Shown here: positions 25,887 through 35,587 of the stretch, in pieces
Position numbering within the stretch: position 1 is the stretch's first letter
How the letters are laid out: every line of letters starts with the position of its first letter
From: Bryobacteraceae bacterium
GTDB lineage: Bacteria; Acidobacteriota; Terriglobia; Bryobacterales; Bryobacteraceae
NCBI GenBank assembly: GCA_025927575.1
Contig: JAICLJ010000015.1
Coordinates: forward strand, 1-46,838
Direction: 5' to 3'
Length of the DNA: 46,838 bases
Made by a program: the position numbers and the translations under genes
The notes under the pieces: generated by a model
Told to the model about the DNA's origin: nothing
The model's input: the letters and a program-made list of their open reading frames with translations, nothing else
Databases searched by the model: none

Positions 25887-28800
25887 CTAAAACTCGATGC
25901 GAGCCACTAACTGAATGTTTCGTGGCGTGCTCACCGTCCCATCCCAGGTACCGAAATCAGGGCTACTGATATCCGTACTGAAGGGAGAGCAGAAGCCCAG
26001 ATTCTGCCCTGTGCAGACGAAGTTATGAATGTTGAACGCGTTGAACGCTTCGGCGCGAATCAGGAAGCTCACGCGTTCCGTGATCGCTGTTTTCTTGCCG
26101 ATGCTGATGTCAAAGTTCTTATAGGGGAATCCCCGATAATTCGTGACCCGCTCCCCACCGCCGTAGAAATAATTGAAGTCATTGGGGGATTCGAACGAGC
26201 TTGCGTTGAATAAGCGATTGTTAGGATTGAAGCTGCCCTTGTCCTGTGCGAACGGGCTGGCCCCAGAAGTGATCTCGGGGATACAGGCTACTTGAAATTG
26301 ACTTGGGACGTTGCAATAGCCGGAACGAAACAACAGCGGCGTCCCGGAAGCATATTTTGCGGTTGCGTTGACTTCCCACCCTCCAACAAGAGTGTTCACG
26401 AACCCTCCGCCATTCAGCCATTTCTTTCCCTTGCCGACCGGCAATTCGTAAGTTGCGGCAATGGTGAAATCGTTTGGTACATCGTCCTGAGAGATAGCCT
26501 TGTTCCGTTTACGTTCAAACGGTGAGATGACGCCGCCGGTGAGTCCGCCTGAGTTGAACGCAGTCGCCTGAGTGGCGCCGCCCGAGTCCGTAATCAGTTT
26601 TGAGTGAGTGTATGAGAGGAGAGCGTAGAGCCCGTTTGAATAGCGTTTCTCTAGTTTCAACTGGAAAGAATGGTAAGTGGAGTTCGCCACGTTTTCATTC
26701 AGGCCGTACAAGCCGTCGCAAAATTGCGGATAAGGCGTCAGGGCTTGAGCGACCGTCGGCGAGCAGCCACCCGTCGAAAGCAACTGATCGGCCCAGCCGG
26801 GATATGGGGCCGGCACTCCATCCAGGGTGGTGGTACCCGATTCGAACTGGTCCCTCAAGGCGCCCCCCATGCTCAGTAAGCTGGGGTTCAGCGCATTGAT
26901 AGGCAGCATCTGAGACGGCAGCCGCGTCCCTTTGCTGCCGACGTAGGCCACGCTCACCATGGAGTTACCGCCAAGCTGTCGTTCAATGGTGAAGTTCCAT
27001 TGCTGCGAGTTGGACAAATGATTCGCATCTTTCGGCCGATAAAGAATCTGGCCATTTGTTCCATTCGCGGCGGCGGGATCGATGTTGGGTGGCTGTTTGA
27101 TCTGCGAAATCGGGAATCCATTCTGGAGATAGAACGCCGGGTCAATTCCGCCGAAAGCCGTCGCATTGGCGTTGGCGGTCTCATTAAGGCCGAACTGGCT
27201 GATACCGCCGCCCCACCCCGGATAGAACGCTTGCGTGTAGAAGATCCCGTATCCGGTGCGAATAACTGTTTTGTCATTCAAGGCGTAAGCGATGCCTATG
27301 CGCGGAGCGAAACCGCCATGCCAGTCATCTTCCGGATACCGTGCGCCAAGGCTGGCCGAGCCCCATTTGTCGCCGGCGAAGGCCAGGCTGCCAGGCCGGT
27401 TTCCCGCTCCGGGGTTGGGAGCGAAGCTGAAGAACGATGCGTTGTTGTATTTCTCGCTGGATGGGGAGAATGTCTCCCAGCGCATCCCATAATCCACGCT
27501 CAATTTGTTCGTGGCTTTCCAGGTATCGCCCGCGAATAACGCTAGCGAGTTCTGCCGCACGTAATTGGCGCCGTAGGGCAACAAGCTGACGCTGGCGCTA
27601 TTTACCGCCCCCAGCAGGAAACTGGCAATCGCGTTGCCGCTGCCCGCTATGCCCGGTAGAGACGTCTGCGTAGGTTGAAAGTCGAAGCTGCCGGAACCAT
27701 TGCCGCCATTGTGTATATTTTGGCCAAGCCGCCGGACCTCGCCGCCCATCTTTAAGGTGTGACGGCCGACAACCCAGGTAACCATGTCGTTCGTGATGTA
27801 GGACGGCCGAGTGGTGCGATCCTCGGTGTTCAGGCCAGTGCTACTGCCGTATTGGTAATAATCGTTGCCAAACGTAATTTGGGGCGGATAGTTATGATTC
27901 GGCACGCCTTGTATCTGCGGAATGTCGTCTGCATACTTGTAGTCGATGGACCCATAGCCTTCGTTGCGGTTCAAGTATCCGAATGCGAAATGGTTCAGCA
28001 GGGTCGGACTGAACGTATGGTCCCAATTGAGGCGGCTAACCCACGAATCCTGCGGATCCGAGAATGTGCCATCCGATAATTGAATCGGCAGGTTCGAAAA
28101 GAATTTAGCCGGAGTTGTCTGGCGCCAGATCGTCGCCGCGACGTGATCGGCATCGCCGAAGTATTGATCAATCTTGCCAAGGTAGTGGTTCGCGCCCGCC
28201 AAAATGGAATCCGGCACAGGCGTCGGCACAAGATAATTGTGCAGAGCGCCGGGCGAAGTCGGGTTGGGCAGAAACTTGAACCATCCCTGCGCAAGAGACC
28301 CGGCGAGCCGGTCGGCAGGGATAACATTGTTTGGAAACTGGTCGCGCAGATACTGCAAATTGTTCGGCCCGACCGGCTGGTTTGCGTTGTAATTTGGATT
28401 TAACCGCGTTGTGGCCGGGTCGTAGATCGGAAAGCCCCAGTCGCTAAAATCGCCCTGGCGCTCCTGCAATGAAGGAATGGAGATTGTCTGCCGGCTTGCG
28501 CCTCCCGCAATGCGGAAGAATTCGATATCCGTGAAGAAATAGGTTCGGTACTTGTCGCCGTGATAAATTTTCGGAATTTTGAGCGGACCGCCGAACGAAA
28601 ATCCGAATTCGTGCTCGTTATCTTTCGGGCGCTGGTCGCCTGGGCCGCGATCATTCGTGAACTGCAAAGCGTTCAACGATTTGTTGCGGAGGTATTCGAA
28701 CGCCGCTCCGTGGAACTGATCCGTTCCGGAACGCGTTGTGACGATGATCTGGCCGCCGGTGGAATCGCCATACTCGGGAGAGTATGTCGAGGTCATCACG

Positions 28801-29471
28801 CGGAACTCACTGATCATGTCAGGAGTCATGCGGAAATCCCAAAACGAGACCATGCCGCTCTGCGACATAGTGCCTTCCTGCATGCTGACGCCGTCCATCA
28901 CGGCCTCATCGCCCGATTTCAGACCGCCGTTGATGCGCGCATCGTAGGCGCTTGGGGAGGATCCTGTATTCACGCCAGGCAGCAGAACAGCCATCTGCGC
29001 CGAGTTACGCGGGCCACCGGCAACGACCAACGGAAGTTTGTTGATCGTTTCCGGCGTGACGCCTTCCTGGCGCACCGCGTTATCAAAATTCAGAGGAGAA
29101 GCGTTCGCCTGCACTTCAACCGACTGCACGCCCGTGCCCACTTCAAGCTTCACATCGAGGCGGGCAATTTGGTTCACAACGAGAGTGATGCCACTCTGCG
29201 TAAACGCTTTAAATCCCGGAGCCGCTACCTTCAATTCATATGCGCCCGGCTCAAGATTGGGAAACGCGTACAGGCCATCGGACCCAACCGTCGCTTTCGC
29301 CGTCGTCTGCCGCGCTAGAGAGGTCAGCGTCAATTCCGCGCCGGGCACGGTGGCGCCCGAAGGATCAGTGACCCTACCGCCGATTCCGCTGTTCTGACTT
29401 TGCGCCAAAATGAGCGCGGGAGCCAGCAGAACTGAAGACACTACCAACGCAAACCGCGTAAAAAGCGGCAT
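25887..29471 (-). CDS. Oar-like TonB-dependent receptor with carboxypeptidase-regulatory-like domain (second copy)
   Basis: This outer-membrane protein has 1194 residues from the chosen start. It begins with a signal peptide (FALVVSSVLLAPALILAQ), followed by a carboxypeptidase-regulatory-like domain (GRVTDPSGATVPGAEL, GLYAFPNLEPGAYELKV), a plug region (ARINGGLKSGDEAVMDGVSM, then STYSPEYGDSTGGQ) and a long beta-barrel ending in LVARIEF. It is homologous in layout to the receptor at 5307-8582 but clearly diverged. I chose ATG 29471, which has AGGGGG about six bases upstream and starts the signal peptide; the longer frame adds 14 non-signal residues. A promoter and two inverted repeats lie upstream. 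The substrate is unknown. Confidence 0.9.
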   Translation of the reverse strand: MPLFTRFALVVSSVLLAPALILAQSQNSGIGGRVTDPSGATVPGAELTLTSLARQTTAKATVGSDGLYAFPNLEPGAYELKVAAPGFKAFTQSGITLVVNQIARLDVKLEVGTGVQSVEVQANASPLNFDNAVRQEGVTPETINKLPLVVAGGPRNSAQMAVLLPGVNTGSSPSAYDARINGGLKSGDEAVMDGVSMQEGTMSQSGMVSFWDFRMTPDMISEFRVMTSTYSPEYGDSTGGQIIVTTRSGTDQFHGAAFEYLRNKSLNALQFTNDRGPGDQRPKDNEHEFGFSFGGPLKIPKIYHGDKYRTYFFTDIEFFRIAGGASRQTISIPSLQERQGDFSDWGFPIYDPATTRLNPNYNANQPVGPNNLQYLRDQFPNNVIPADRLAGSLAQGWFKFLPNPTSPGALHNYLVPTPVPDSILAGANHYLGKIDQYFGDADHVAATIWRQTTPAKFFSNLPIQLSDGTFSDPQDSWVSRLNWDHTFSPTLLNHFAFGYLNRNEGYGSIDYKYADDIPQIQGVPNHNYPPQITFGNDYYQYGSSTGLNTEDRTTRPSYITNDMVTWVVGRHTLKMGGEVRRLGQNIHNGGNGSGSFDFQPTQTSLPGIAGSGNAIASFLLGAVNSASVSLLPYGANYVRQNSLALFAGDTWKATNKLSVDYGMRWETFSPSSEKYNNASFFSFAPNPGAGNRPGSLAFAGDKWGSASLGARYPEDDWHGGFAPRIGIAYALNDKTVIRTGYGIFYTQAFYPGWGGGISQFGLNETANANATAFGGIDPAFYLQNGFPISQIKQPPNIDPAAANGTNGQILYRPKDANHLSNSQQWNFTIERQLGGNSMVSVAYVGSKGTRLPSQMLPINALNPSLLSMGGALRDQFESGTTTLDGVPAPYPGWADQLLSTGGCSPTVAQALTPYPQFCDGLYGLNENVANSTYHSFQLKLEKRYSNGLYALLSYTHSKLITDSGGATQATAFNSGGLTGGVISPFERKRNKAISQDDVPNDFTIAATYELPVGKGKKWLNGGGFVNTLVGGWEVNATAKYASGTPLLFRSGYCNVPSQFQVACIPEITSGASPFAQDKGSFNPNNRLFNASSFESPNDFNYFYGGGERVTNYRGFPYKNFDISIGKKTAITERVSFLIRAEAFNAFNIHNFVCTGQNLGFCSPFSTDISSPDFGTWDGTVSTPRNIQLVARIEF

Positions 29472-29500
29472 GGCTTTCCCCCTATGATTTGTCGGTGAAG

Positions 29501-29516
29501 CAAGTGCAAGCACTTG
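29501..29516. promoter_or_regulatory. Inverted repeat in the receptor leader
   Basis: CAAGTGC (29501-29507) and GCACTTG (29510-29516) are perfect 7-bp arms with a two-base centre. It lies 30 bases upstream of the receptor start. Its arms share the CAAGT/ACTTG core with the dyad at 29632-29649, suggesting two sites for one regulator. Confidence 0.5.
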
Positions 29517-29617
29517 AGTGAAATAACCTCAGAAATACGCCCGGCTCGATATGCAACTATTCCGGACACGCAGACATCCCTGACTAAAGCGCCAGCGTGA
29601 TGCAGACGCTTGCGAGT

Positions 29618-29649
29618 AATATATATCGTTTACTTGAACGGCGTCAAGT
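29618..29649 (-). promoter_or_regulatory. Predicted promoter with overlapping operator for the second receptor gene
   Basis: On the minus strand TTGACG (29642-29647) and TATATT (29618-29623) are separated by 18 bases, a good sigma-70 pair. The -35 box lies inside a perfect dyad ACTTGA-N6-TCAAGT (29632-29649). A bound protein would block polymerase. The leader would be about 140 bases. Confidence 0.55.
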
Positions 29650-29731
29650 GATTTGTCAGAAATTGTCCGGAAGCCAACAGCCGGTGTTATTGCCGCACCG
29701 TGTTAGGCGTTCGGACTGGAGAAGAGCAGAT

Positions 29732-30787
29732 TTAGGGCTGATTGCGCTTAGCGTTCTGGTCACTTTTCAGCTTTCTATAAGCCTGAAAAGCATCCTCGGC
29801 GCGCTGCTTGTCGCCTTTCCGGTAGTAAATGCGACCCAAGGCATAGAGCGGGTCGGCATAGGCTTTATCGAGCGACACCGCCTTGCGCAACTCTGCGATC
29901 GCATCCCCTTCTTGCCCCTGCTTGTCATAAACGAACCCAAGGCGAAAGTGTGCCTGAACTAAATTCGGATCGTACCGGAGGGCTTCTTTCAAACTGGCGG
30001 CTGCGTCGCCGTAGCGGCCCAGCCTGCTAAGCAGATTCCCTTGATTCAATGGGGGCCACGGTGATGGACTCGACAACTTCCGATTCAAATTCACGGCGGT
30101 GTCGTATTCATGTAGCGCCTCTTCCGAATCGCCGTTCGCCTCAAGCGCCAACCCGAGATTGTCGTATGCCTTCGTGAATTCCGGGTCGATGGCGATCGTC
30201 CGTTTCAATGTTGCGGCCGCGTCGGAATAGCGGCGCTCGTCGTAGTCGATGCGAGCGAGCCAGTAGAGATAAATGGCGCCCTTCGGATTCTCGTGGACTA
30301 ATTTATCGAGTTCCGTCCTCGCCCACTCGCCGCGATTCAAGGCGACGTACGCGAGAGCAAGAGTTAAGCGGTCGGCGGGTGACAGCGGGCGTATATGATC
30401 GGACTTCTTCAACGCGATGGCGACATTCAGAAACTGCCCGTCGACGAAGAAAATTCCTGCCGCCGCATTCAACAGGTCCGTAGACGACGGCTGGCGGTCG
30501 ATCTCGGAGACCAATTCGGTTTCGGCGGCCTTGTAGTCTCTGCGGGCGATGGCATCCGTAATGCGATTGCGTTGAGCGCGAGTGAGCGGGCAGTCCGAAA
30601 GCCGCGCAATCAGCGGTGGCGAAACAGGCTGCTGTTCCGGCGTAAGGGTGGGAGCATTGCCGCCCATCGAACGTGGGCCGGGACCGGCCATGGGCGCTTC
30701 CGCAGGCTGCCCCGGCATAGCGCTCCGTTGTGCGAAACAGGACAAAGCCAATCCTGCGAGAAAGAGAATACGAAGCTGGCGCCTCAA
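29732..30787 (-). CDS. Secreted TPR-repeat protein
   Basis: This 351-residue protein has a signal peptide (ILFLAGLALSCFAQ) and a proline-rich linker to ~65. Tandem tetratricopeptide repeats run from ~75 to the end, for example AYDNLGLALEANGDSEEALH and AHFRLGFVYDKQGQEGDA. TPR arrays are protein-binding scaffolds, and export places this one in the periplasm or at the outer membrane. The start TTG 30787 overlaps the stop of the upstream TPR gene (TTGA), so the two are coupled. The downstream neighbour is the Oar-like receptor, which has its own promoter. Function is inferred only as a scaffold. Confidence 0.88.
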   Translation of the reverse strand: MRRQLRILFLAGLALSCFAQRSAMPGQPAEAPMAGPGPRSMGGNAPTLTPEQQPVSPPLIARLSDCPLTRAQRNRITDAIARRDYKAAETELVSEIDRQPSSTDLLNAAAGIFFVDGQFLNVAIALKKSDHIRPLSPADRLTLALAYVALNRGEWARTELDKLVHENPKGAIYLYWLARIDYDERRYSDAAATLKRTIAIDPEFTKAYDNLGLALEANGDSEEALHEYDTAVNLNRKLSSPSPWPPLNQGNLLSRLGRYGDAAASLKEALRYDPNLVQAHFRLGFVYDKQGQEGDAIAELRKAVSLDKAYADPLYALGRIYYRKGDKQRAEDAFQAYRKLKSDQNAKRNQP

Positions 30788-32361
30788 TACGGCCGGACCT
30801 CAATCCTACGATAAAGCAGTTCCTGCGACTGATCGCGCTTCTTTTCGAGAGCGTGCAGCTTCTGCGACTGGTCTGAAGCCCGTGGGTCCTTAATCCGCCG
30901 ATAATAGATCAATAGATTGGTGTTCGCGACGAAATTCTCCGGATTGAGCTGGAGCGCCCGGTCCAGTTCGTGTTTCGCTTCCGAATAGCGATGTAAGCTC
31001 ATCAACACGCCCGCCAGTTCCGCGTGAGCGTCGGCATAACTGGAATCGCGAGCCAGCGATTTACGAAACTCCGATTCGGCATCCTCCAGATTTCCATCCA
31101 GTTTGGCCAGCCGGCCGAGGAAATAATAAGCTCCTGAGCCGGTTGCCTTCGGACCGGTCACCTGCAACATCTCCTGCTTCGCCTTTTCGTAGGCACCGGT
31201 ATAAAAATAAGCGATACCAAGCCCATAACGTCCACGCGGGTCGCCGTCGCTGAGCTTAATAAATTTCTGAAAATAGGGAATGGCCACGGAGGTGTCGTGG
31301 CCGTATAGCGAAACGATTCCCATAGCGTAGTTAAAGTCCGGACGATCGGGAGCCAGCTCCAGCGCCTTTCTCATCGAACTGTCCGCTTCGAGCGGCAGCT
31401 TCAATTCAAGCGAGATAATCGCGAAAACGAAATGGATGGTCGGGTTGCGAGGATCGAGATCCCGCGCATGAGCAAGATAGCCGAGAGCGCCCTTGCGATC
31501 GTGCTGCTTATAGGCAATGCGAGCGAGGTCCATCAAAGGCCTTGATTGCGTTGGCTCCTCGCGCGCGACCCGATCGAACGTTTGTCGCGCCTGAGCGAGC
31601 TGCCCGAGCCGCTCATACGCGGCAGCCAGATTGGACAGGGTTTCGGGTGAAGCCATTTGGCGATGGACAAGAGCCTCTATCAGCGTGCATGTAAGCTCGT
31701 CCTGCTTTTTTGCCTGGAGCACGGGAAGCGCGAACTTCACGGCCTCTTCACTAAAATCCGGAGCGGCGATAAGCTCGTGCGCGGCGCGCTGTGCCTCTGC
31801 CGTTCGACCCAGCGCTGCAAGATCGGCGCAGCGCAACGCGAGCGCGCCCGCCTTCCTTCGCTCCGGCGCCGAGAGAGCCCCCAAATTCGCGAGCGATTCC
31901 TCGAACGAGCCGCTCCACTCAAGCAACGTACCGAGCTGATAATTCGCTTCGTCCGAGTGTGGGTCTAGTTTCAGAGCGCGCCGATAGGCGTCAATCGCTT
32001 TCTGCAGTAGCGCCGGGTCCACATCGAGCCGCGATTGATACAGCCGGCCGAGATTCAACCATGCTCCCAGGAGATGAGGATCGAGGGCGACTGCTTTTGC
32101 GAATGCCGCTTCGGCTTCGTCAAATTTTCCTCTCTGGATCTCCACAATGCCAAGCAGGTTGTACAGTCCACCATTTTGAGGGTCGGTGGTGAGAGCCTTT
32201 GACAGCTCCGCGCGCGCCGTAACCAGGTCGCCGCGCGAGATCAGGCTCTGAACGGAGAGAATAACGGACTGGGAACTCGACGCTCCACACGCGAGAAAAG
32301 GAGATACGAGGCAGAAAGCGGCGGCAATGATTCCAATGCGTATCAATTTCAGGCCGCGCAA
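30784..32361 (-). CDS. Secreted TPR-repeat protein, long
   Basis: This 525-residue protein has an N-terminal signal segment (IGIIAAAFCLVSPFLACGA). The cysteine after it could be a lipid site, but the preceding residues are not a good lipobox. At least ten TPR-like units follow, such as GGLYNLLGIVEIQRGKFDEA and LGAWLNLGRLYQSRLDVD. The predicted start is TTG 32361 with only a weak ribosome binding site, so the first residues are uncertain. It is coupled to the next TPR gene by a four-base overlap and lies 66 bases after the ABC permease gene on the same strand. The proteins may form an envelope complex, which is inference from context. Confidence 0.87.
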   Translation of the reverse strand: MRGLKLIRIGIIAAAFCLVSPFLACGASSSQSVILSVQSLISRGDLVTARAELSKALTTDPQNGGLYNLLGIVEIQRGKFDEAEAAFAKAVALDPHLLGAWLNLGRLYQSRLDVDPALLQKAIDAYRRALKLDPHSDEANYQLGTLLEWSGSFEESLANLGALSAPERRKAGALALRCADLAALGRTAEAQRAAHELIAAPDFSEEAVKFALPVLQAKKQDELTCTLIEALVHRQMASPETLSNLAAAYERLGQLAQARQTFDRVAREEPTQSRPLMDLARIAYKQHDRKGALGYLAHARDLDPRNPTIHFVFAIISLELKLPLEADSSMRKALELAPDRPDFNYAMGIVSLYGHDTSVAIPYFQKFIKLSDGDPRGRYGLGIAYFYTGAYEKAKQEMLQVTGPKATGSGAYYFLGRLAKLDGNLEDAESEFRKSLARDSSYADAHAELAGVLMSLHRYSEAKHELDRALQLNPENFVANTNLLIYYRRIKDPRASDQSQKLHALEKKRDQSQELLYRRIEVRPY

Positions 32362-32427
32362 TTTCCATGATATGCGCTAGGCGTATACCCCACAAGCTCG
32401 CTCGTTTAAGCAATGTTGGCCGGTTGC

Positions 32428-34959
32428 CTATTCGTAGTGCAATGCGCGCATGGGATCGATGCGGCTGGCACGGAGCGCGGGCAGGAACCCCGCAAGGCAA
32501 GCCACAGCCGCAAGCCCGAATGTCGAGACCACCAGGGTGGTGACATCGTAAGGGCGTAGCCCGTAAAGTTGGCTTTGAACAAGCCGCCCTAACCCGATCG
32601 CGGCGGGGACGCCGATAACGACTCCGATGGCGACCAGCAGCAGCACTTCCTTCATGACCAGCCAGATGACATTCGCTTGAATGGCTCCGAGAGCCATGCG
32701 GATGCCGATTTCACGAGTGCGGCGCGCGACCGTGAACGCCATCACTCCATAGAGGCCGATAACGGCCAGCAGCGTCGCGAGCAAGCCAAATAGGGCGGAG
32801 AGGCTAGCAACCAGGCGCTCCGTGCGAAGCGAAAGATCGATCTGCGCCTCCGTCGTGCGCATCCCGTAAATGGGAACGTTGGCGTCGATGCTGCGTACTC
32901 TCTGGCGAACGGCGGGCATCAACTGGCTAGAATCAAGCGCGGTGCGAACATAGACGGTCATGCCGCCGACGTTTTGACCGGCAAGATAAGGAACGAACGC
33001 TTGCTCCGGAATTTCGTCGCGGAGATTTGTATATTTAATGTTCTTGACGACGCCAATTACTTCCATATCAGTCTTGGTGCCGGGGTCCGAGCCGAAGCCG
33101 ACGTGCAGGCCTAACGGATTGCGGCCTTTGAAGTAGCGAGTGGCGAATTTTTCATTGATGATGACCGTTGTTGGAGACCAGTCGTCCACTTCCGGACCAT
33201 GCTTCACTTTGTTCACGTCTTTTAGCGTGAAATCCCTGCCCGCGATGATGGGCACTCCGAGTGTCGCGAAATAATCCGGGCCAATGGAGTTCATATACGG
33301 CTCGGGATGCCGGCCCGGCTGTGCGTTATAGCCTTCCACGGTCATGGAACTATCCCATTCGTTGTCTTCGAGAATGCGCACGGAAGCCAATCCGACGGAA
33401 TGAACGCCCGGAATGGACCCAACCTCGTCCGTAAGCCGCTGATAGAAAATCTTCGCGCGGTCAGCCGAGTATCCATTCAGCGATGGATCGAGATTAAAGC
33501 TCACCAGCCGCTCCGGCGTGAACCCGGGCCCGAGATCGCGCAGGTTCATGAGCGTCCGCAAAAACAAGCCCGCGCCGATCAACAGAAGAAGCGAAAGAGT
33601 TACCTGCGCGGCTACAAGCACCTTTCGCAATGCCACGTTTGTCCCGCCCAGGACAGCCCCAGCCTGTTCCTTTAAAGTGGAGGCCACCTGCGGACGCGAC
33701 GTTTGCAGCGCCGGAATCAAACCGAACAGAAGCGCCGTGGCAAGCATCACGAGAAATGTGAATGCCAGAACGCGAAGATCGGGAGCCGTCGAAACGATTA
33801 CGTCGGTTGAATCCGCCGGGAGGTAAGCGGCCAACAGCAACCGATCGCCCCAAACCGCAAGCGCAAGACCCAAGACAGCCCCGAAGGCGGACAACAAAAG
33901 GCTCTCGACCAGTAACTGCCGGACGATCTGCAAGCGATGCGCCCCGACCGCAAGGCGGATTGCAATCTCCCGCTGCCGCGCGGTTGCGCGGGAAAGCAGC
34001 AGATTCGCTATATTCGCGCATGCCATTAGGAGGACCGCTCCTGTGATGGCCATCAGCAGCCAAAGGGAGGTCGAAAAATGGTCCCGCAGATACGAACGTC
34101 CCTGAGATCCCGGAAGCACGTCAATCGAGCACTTCAGGAACTGCGCGCGGTCGTAGGAGGAGGCATTACGGAAAGCCGGCTCTTTCACCTCCTGTTCGAG
34201 CATGTGATGCATGAACGGCTGCAGCGACGCTTTCGCCTGGGCCAGCGTGACCCCCGGCTTTAATCTTCCAAAGGCATTCACCCAACGCTGGCGGCGGTCT
34301 TTCAGGCCATCCCAAAACGGCGTCATCTGGGCCTTCATCATCACCGGCACGAAGATCTTCGATGTATTTCCTAACTCCACGCCATCAAATCCTGGCTGAA
34401 CCACACCGATAACGGTCATGTTATGGCCGTTTATGACCAGCGTTTTGCCAACGATGGAGCGGTCGGATGCGAAGCGCGACTGCCAGTAGCTGTAACTGAG
34501 CATCACTAGCGGATGGCCGCCGGGCACGCGATCGTCACTCGGAGTGATTGCGCGCCCGATGTACGCTCCCACGCCAAGCACTGGAAAGTATGAACCCGAG
34601 ACCAGTTCGCCAGAGACACGCTCAGTATGATTGCCGTAGCCGAGGCTTGCATCGATCGGAAAGCGGCAGAACATCCCCGAGAAGACCTGATTGTTGTCGC
34701 GAAAATCCTTGTACATCGGGTACGAAATCGCGTTGCCGCCCCAGTTGCTGCCGTAGTGCCGTCCTCGCATGGTCAGCAGTGCGAGTTGTTGCGGCTCCTT
34801 TACCGGCAACAGCCGCAGAAGAATCTGATCGAGCAGCGTGAAGATGGCGGTATTGGCGCCGATGCCGAAAGCCAGCGAAATCACCGCGATCGCAGTAAAT
34901 AACGGAGCCCTGCGGAAGCCGCGGAGAGCGTAGCGAACATCGTTCCAAACATTAACCAT
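32428..34959 (-). CDS. MacB/FtsX-type ABC transporter permease, duplicated (ADOP type)
   Basis: This 843-residue inner-membrane protein belongs to the long orphan permeases abundant in Acidobacteriota. It has two repeated halves. Each half has a transmembrane helix (~20-45 and ~440-465), a MacB-like periplasmic domain, and an FtsX three-helix domain (~295-425 and ~705-830). The two FtsX loops carry matching ATPase-coupling segments RQREIAIRLAVGAHR and RTREIGIRMALGAIQ. No ATPase gene lies beside it, as usual for this type. ATG 34959 has GAGG five bases upstream. Such permeases are thought to move or power export of peptides or lipoproteins without forming a channel; the cargo is unknown. Confidence 0.93.
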   Translation of the reverse strand: MVNVWNDVRYALRGFRRAPLFTAIAVISLAFGIGANTAIFTLLDQILLRLLPVKEPQQLALLTMRGRHYGSNWGGNAISYPMYKDFRDNNQVFSGMFCRFPIDASLGYGNHTERVSGELVSGSYFPVLGVGAYIGRAITPSDDRVPGGHPLVMLSYSYWQSRFASDRSIVGKTLVINGHNMTVIGVVQPGFDGVELGNTSKIFVPVMMKAQMTPFWDGLKDRRQRWVNAFGRLKPGVTLAQAKASLQPFMHHMLEQEVKEPAFRNASSYDRAQFLKCSIDVLPGSQGRSYLRDHFSTSLWLLMAITGAVLLMACANIANLLLSRATARQREIAIRLAVGAHRLQIVRQLLVESLLLSAFGAVLGLALAVWGDRLLLAAYLPADSTDVIVSTAPDLRVLAFTFLVMLATALLFGLIPALQTSRPQVASTLKEQAGAVLGGTNVALRKVLVAAQVTLSLLLLIGAGLFLRTLMNLRDLGPGFTPERLVSFNLDPSLNGYSADRAKIFYQRLTDEVGSIPGVHSVGLASVRILEDNEWDSSMTVEGYNAQPGRHPEPYMNSIGPDYFATLGVPIIAGRDFTLKDVNKVKHGPEVDDWSPTTVIINEKFATRYFKGRNPLGLHVGFGSDPGTKTDMEVIGVVKNIKYTNLRDEIPEQAFVPYLAGQNVGGMTVYVRTALDSSQLMPAVRQRVRSIDANVPIYGMRTTEAQIDLSLRTERLVASLSALFGLLATLLAVIGLYGVMAFTVARRTREIGIRMALGAIQANVIWLVMKEVLLLVAIGVVIGVPAAIGLGRLVQSQLYGLRPYDVTTLVVSTFGLAAVACLAGFLPALRASRIDPMRALHYE

Positions 34960-35081
34960 CCGATCCTCGTAGCGGCCGGGCGACCGCGAAAGTGGGTTAG
35001 ACGCAGCAGAATACGGAAAAGTTGGGTGGAGTGTTTCATTTATTTGGCCATCGCGCCGAGCTGTGCTATTGTCTTGCGTCT

Positions 35082-35570
35082 ATGGCGTTTGAAATTCGTG
35101 CCGCACAAGGTACTTGTGATATTGAGATCGTTCAAGAACTCTGGAACGAGTATTGGGCGACGCTCGGGTTGGCGCCGCAATTTCAAAGCTTCGCCGATGA
35201 ACTGCGAAACTTGCCCGGCGCCTACGGGGAAGCCGGCGGTCGGTTGATGATCGCCCGGGCTGGTGAAGAGGCCGCCGGGACGATCGCTCTCCGGCGTTTA
35301 TCCCACGTGTCATGCGAAGTGAAACGGCTGTATGTGCGCCCTAAGTTTCGAGGCCAGGGACTAGGCCGGGCTCTGCTCAATTCATTAATCGCAAGCTCCT
35401 GTTCAATCGGCTACGTAACAATGTACGCCGATTCCTTGCCATCCATGGACGGTGCACAGGCACTGTATCAGAGCTGCGGTTTTACGCAGGTCGGGCCATA
35501 CTCCCCGGCGCCGACCGACGGAGCAGTTTACTTTGAACTTCTGCTGAGCCAGACTGCGCCGGCTACTTAA
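35082..35570 (+). CDS. GNAT family N-acetyltransferase
   Basis: This is a 162-residue single-domain acetyltransferase. The acetyl-CoA binding motif A is clear: VKRLYVRPKFRGQGLGRALL, with the R/Q-x-x-G-x-G/A pyrophosphate loop. The C-terminal YQSCGFTQVGPY is the usual GNAT strand beta-6/7. The start is ATG 35082; the longer frame from 35022 adds 20 residues that do not fit the fold. The gene is divergent from the ABC permease and converges with the cytochrome gene. The acceptor substrate is unknown. Confidence 0.92.
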   Translation: MAFEIRAAQGTCDIEIVQELWNEYWATLGLAPQFQSFADELRNLPGAYGEAGGRLMIARAGEEAAGTIALRRLSHVSCEVKRLYVRPKFRGQGLGRALLNSLIASSCSIGYVTMYADSLPSMDGAQALYQSCGFTQVGPYSPAPTDGAVYFELLLSQTAPAT

Positions 35571-35587
35571 AACGCCGCGAACCAGCC

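Noticed and set aside
28560-29318. 252-codon plus-strand frame inside the second receptor gene
   Set aside because: It is antisense to the plug and N-terminal domain of the receptor, with no ribosome binding site or family similarity.
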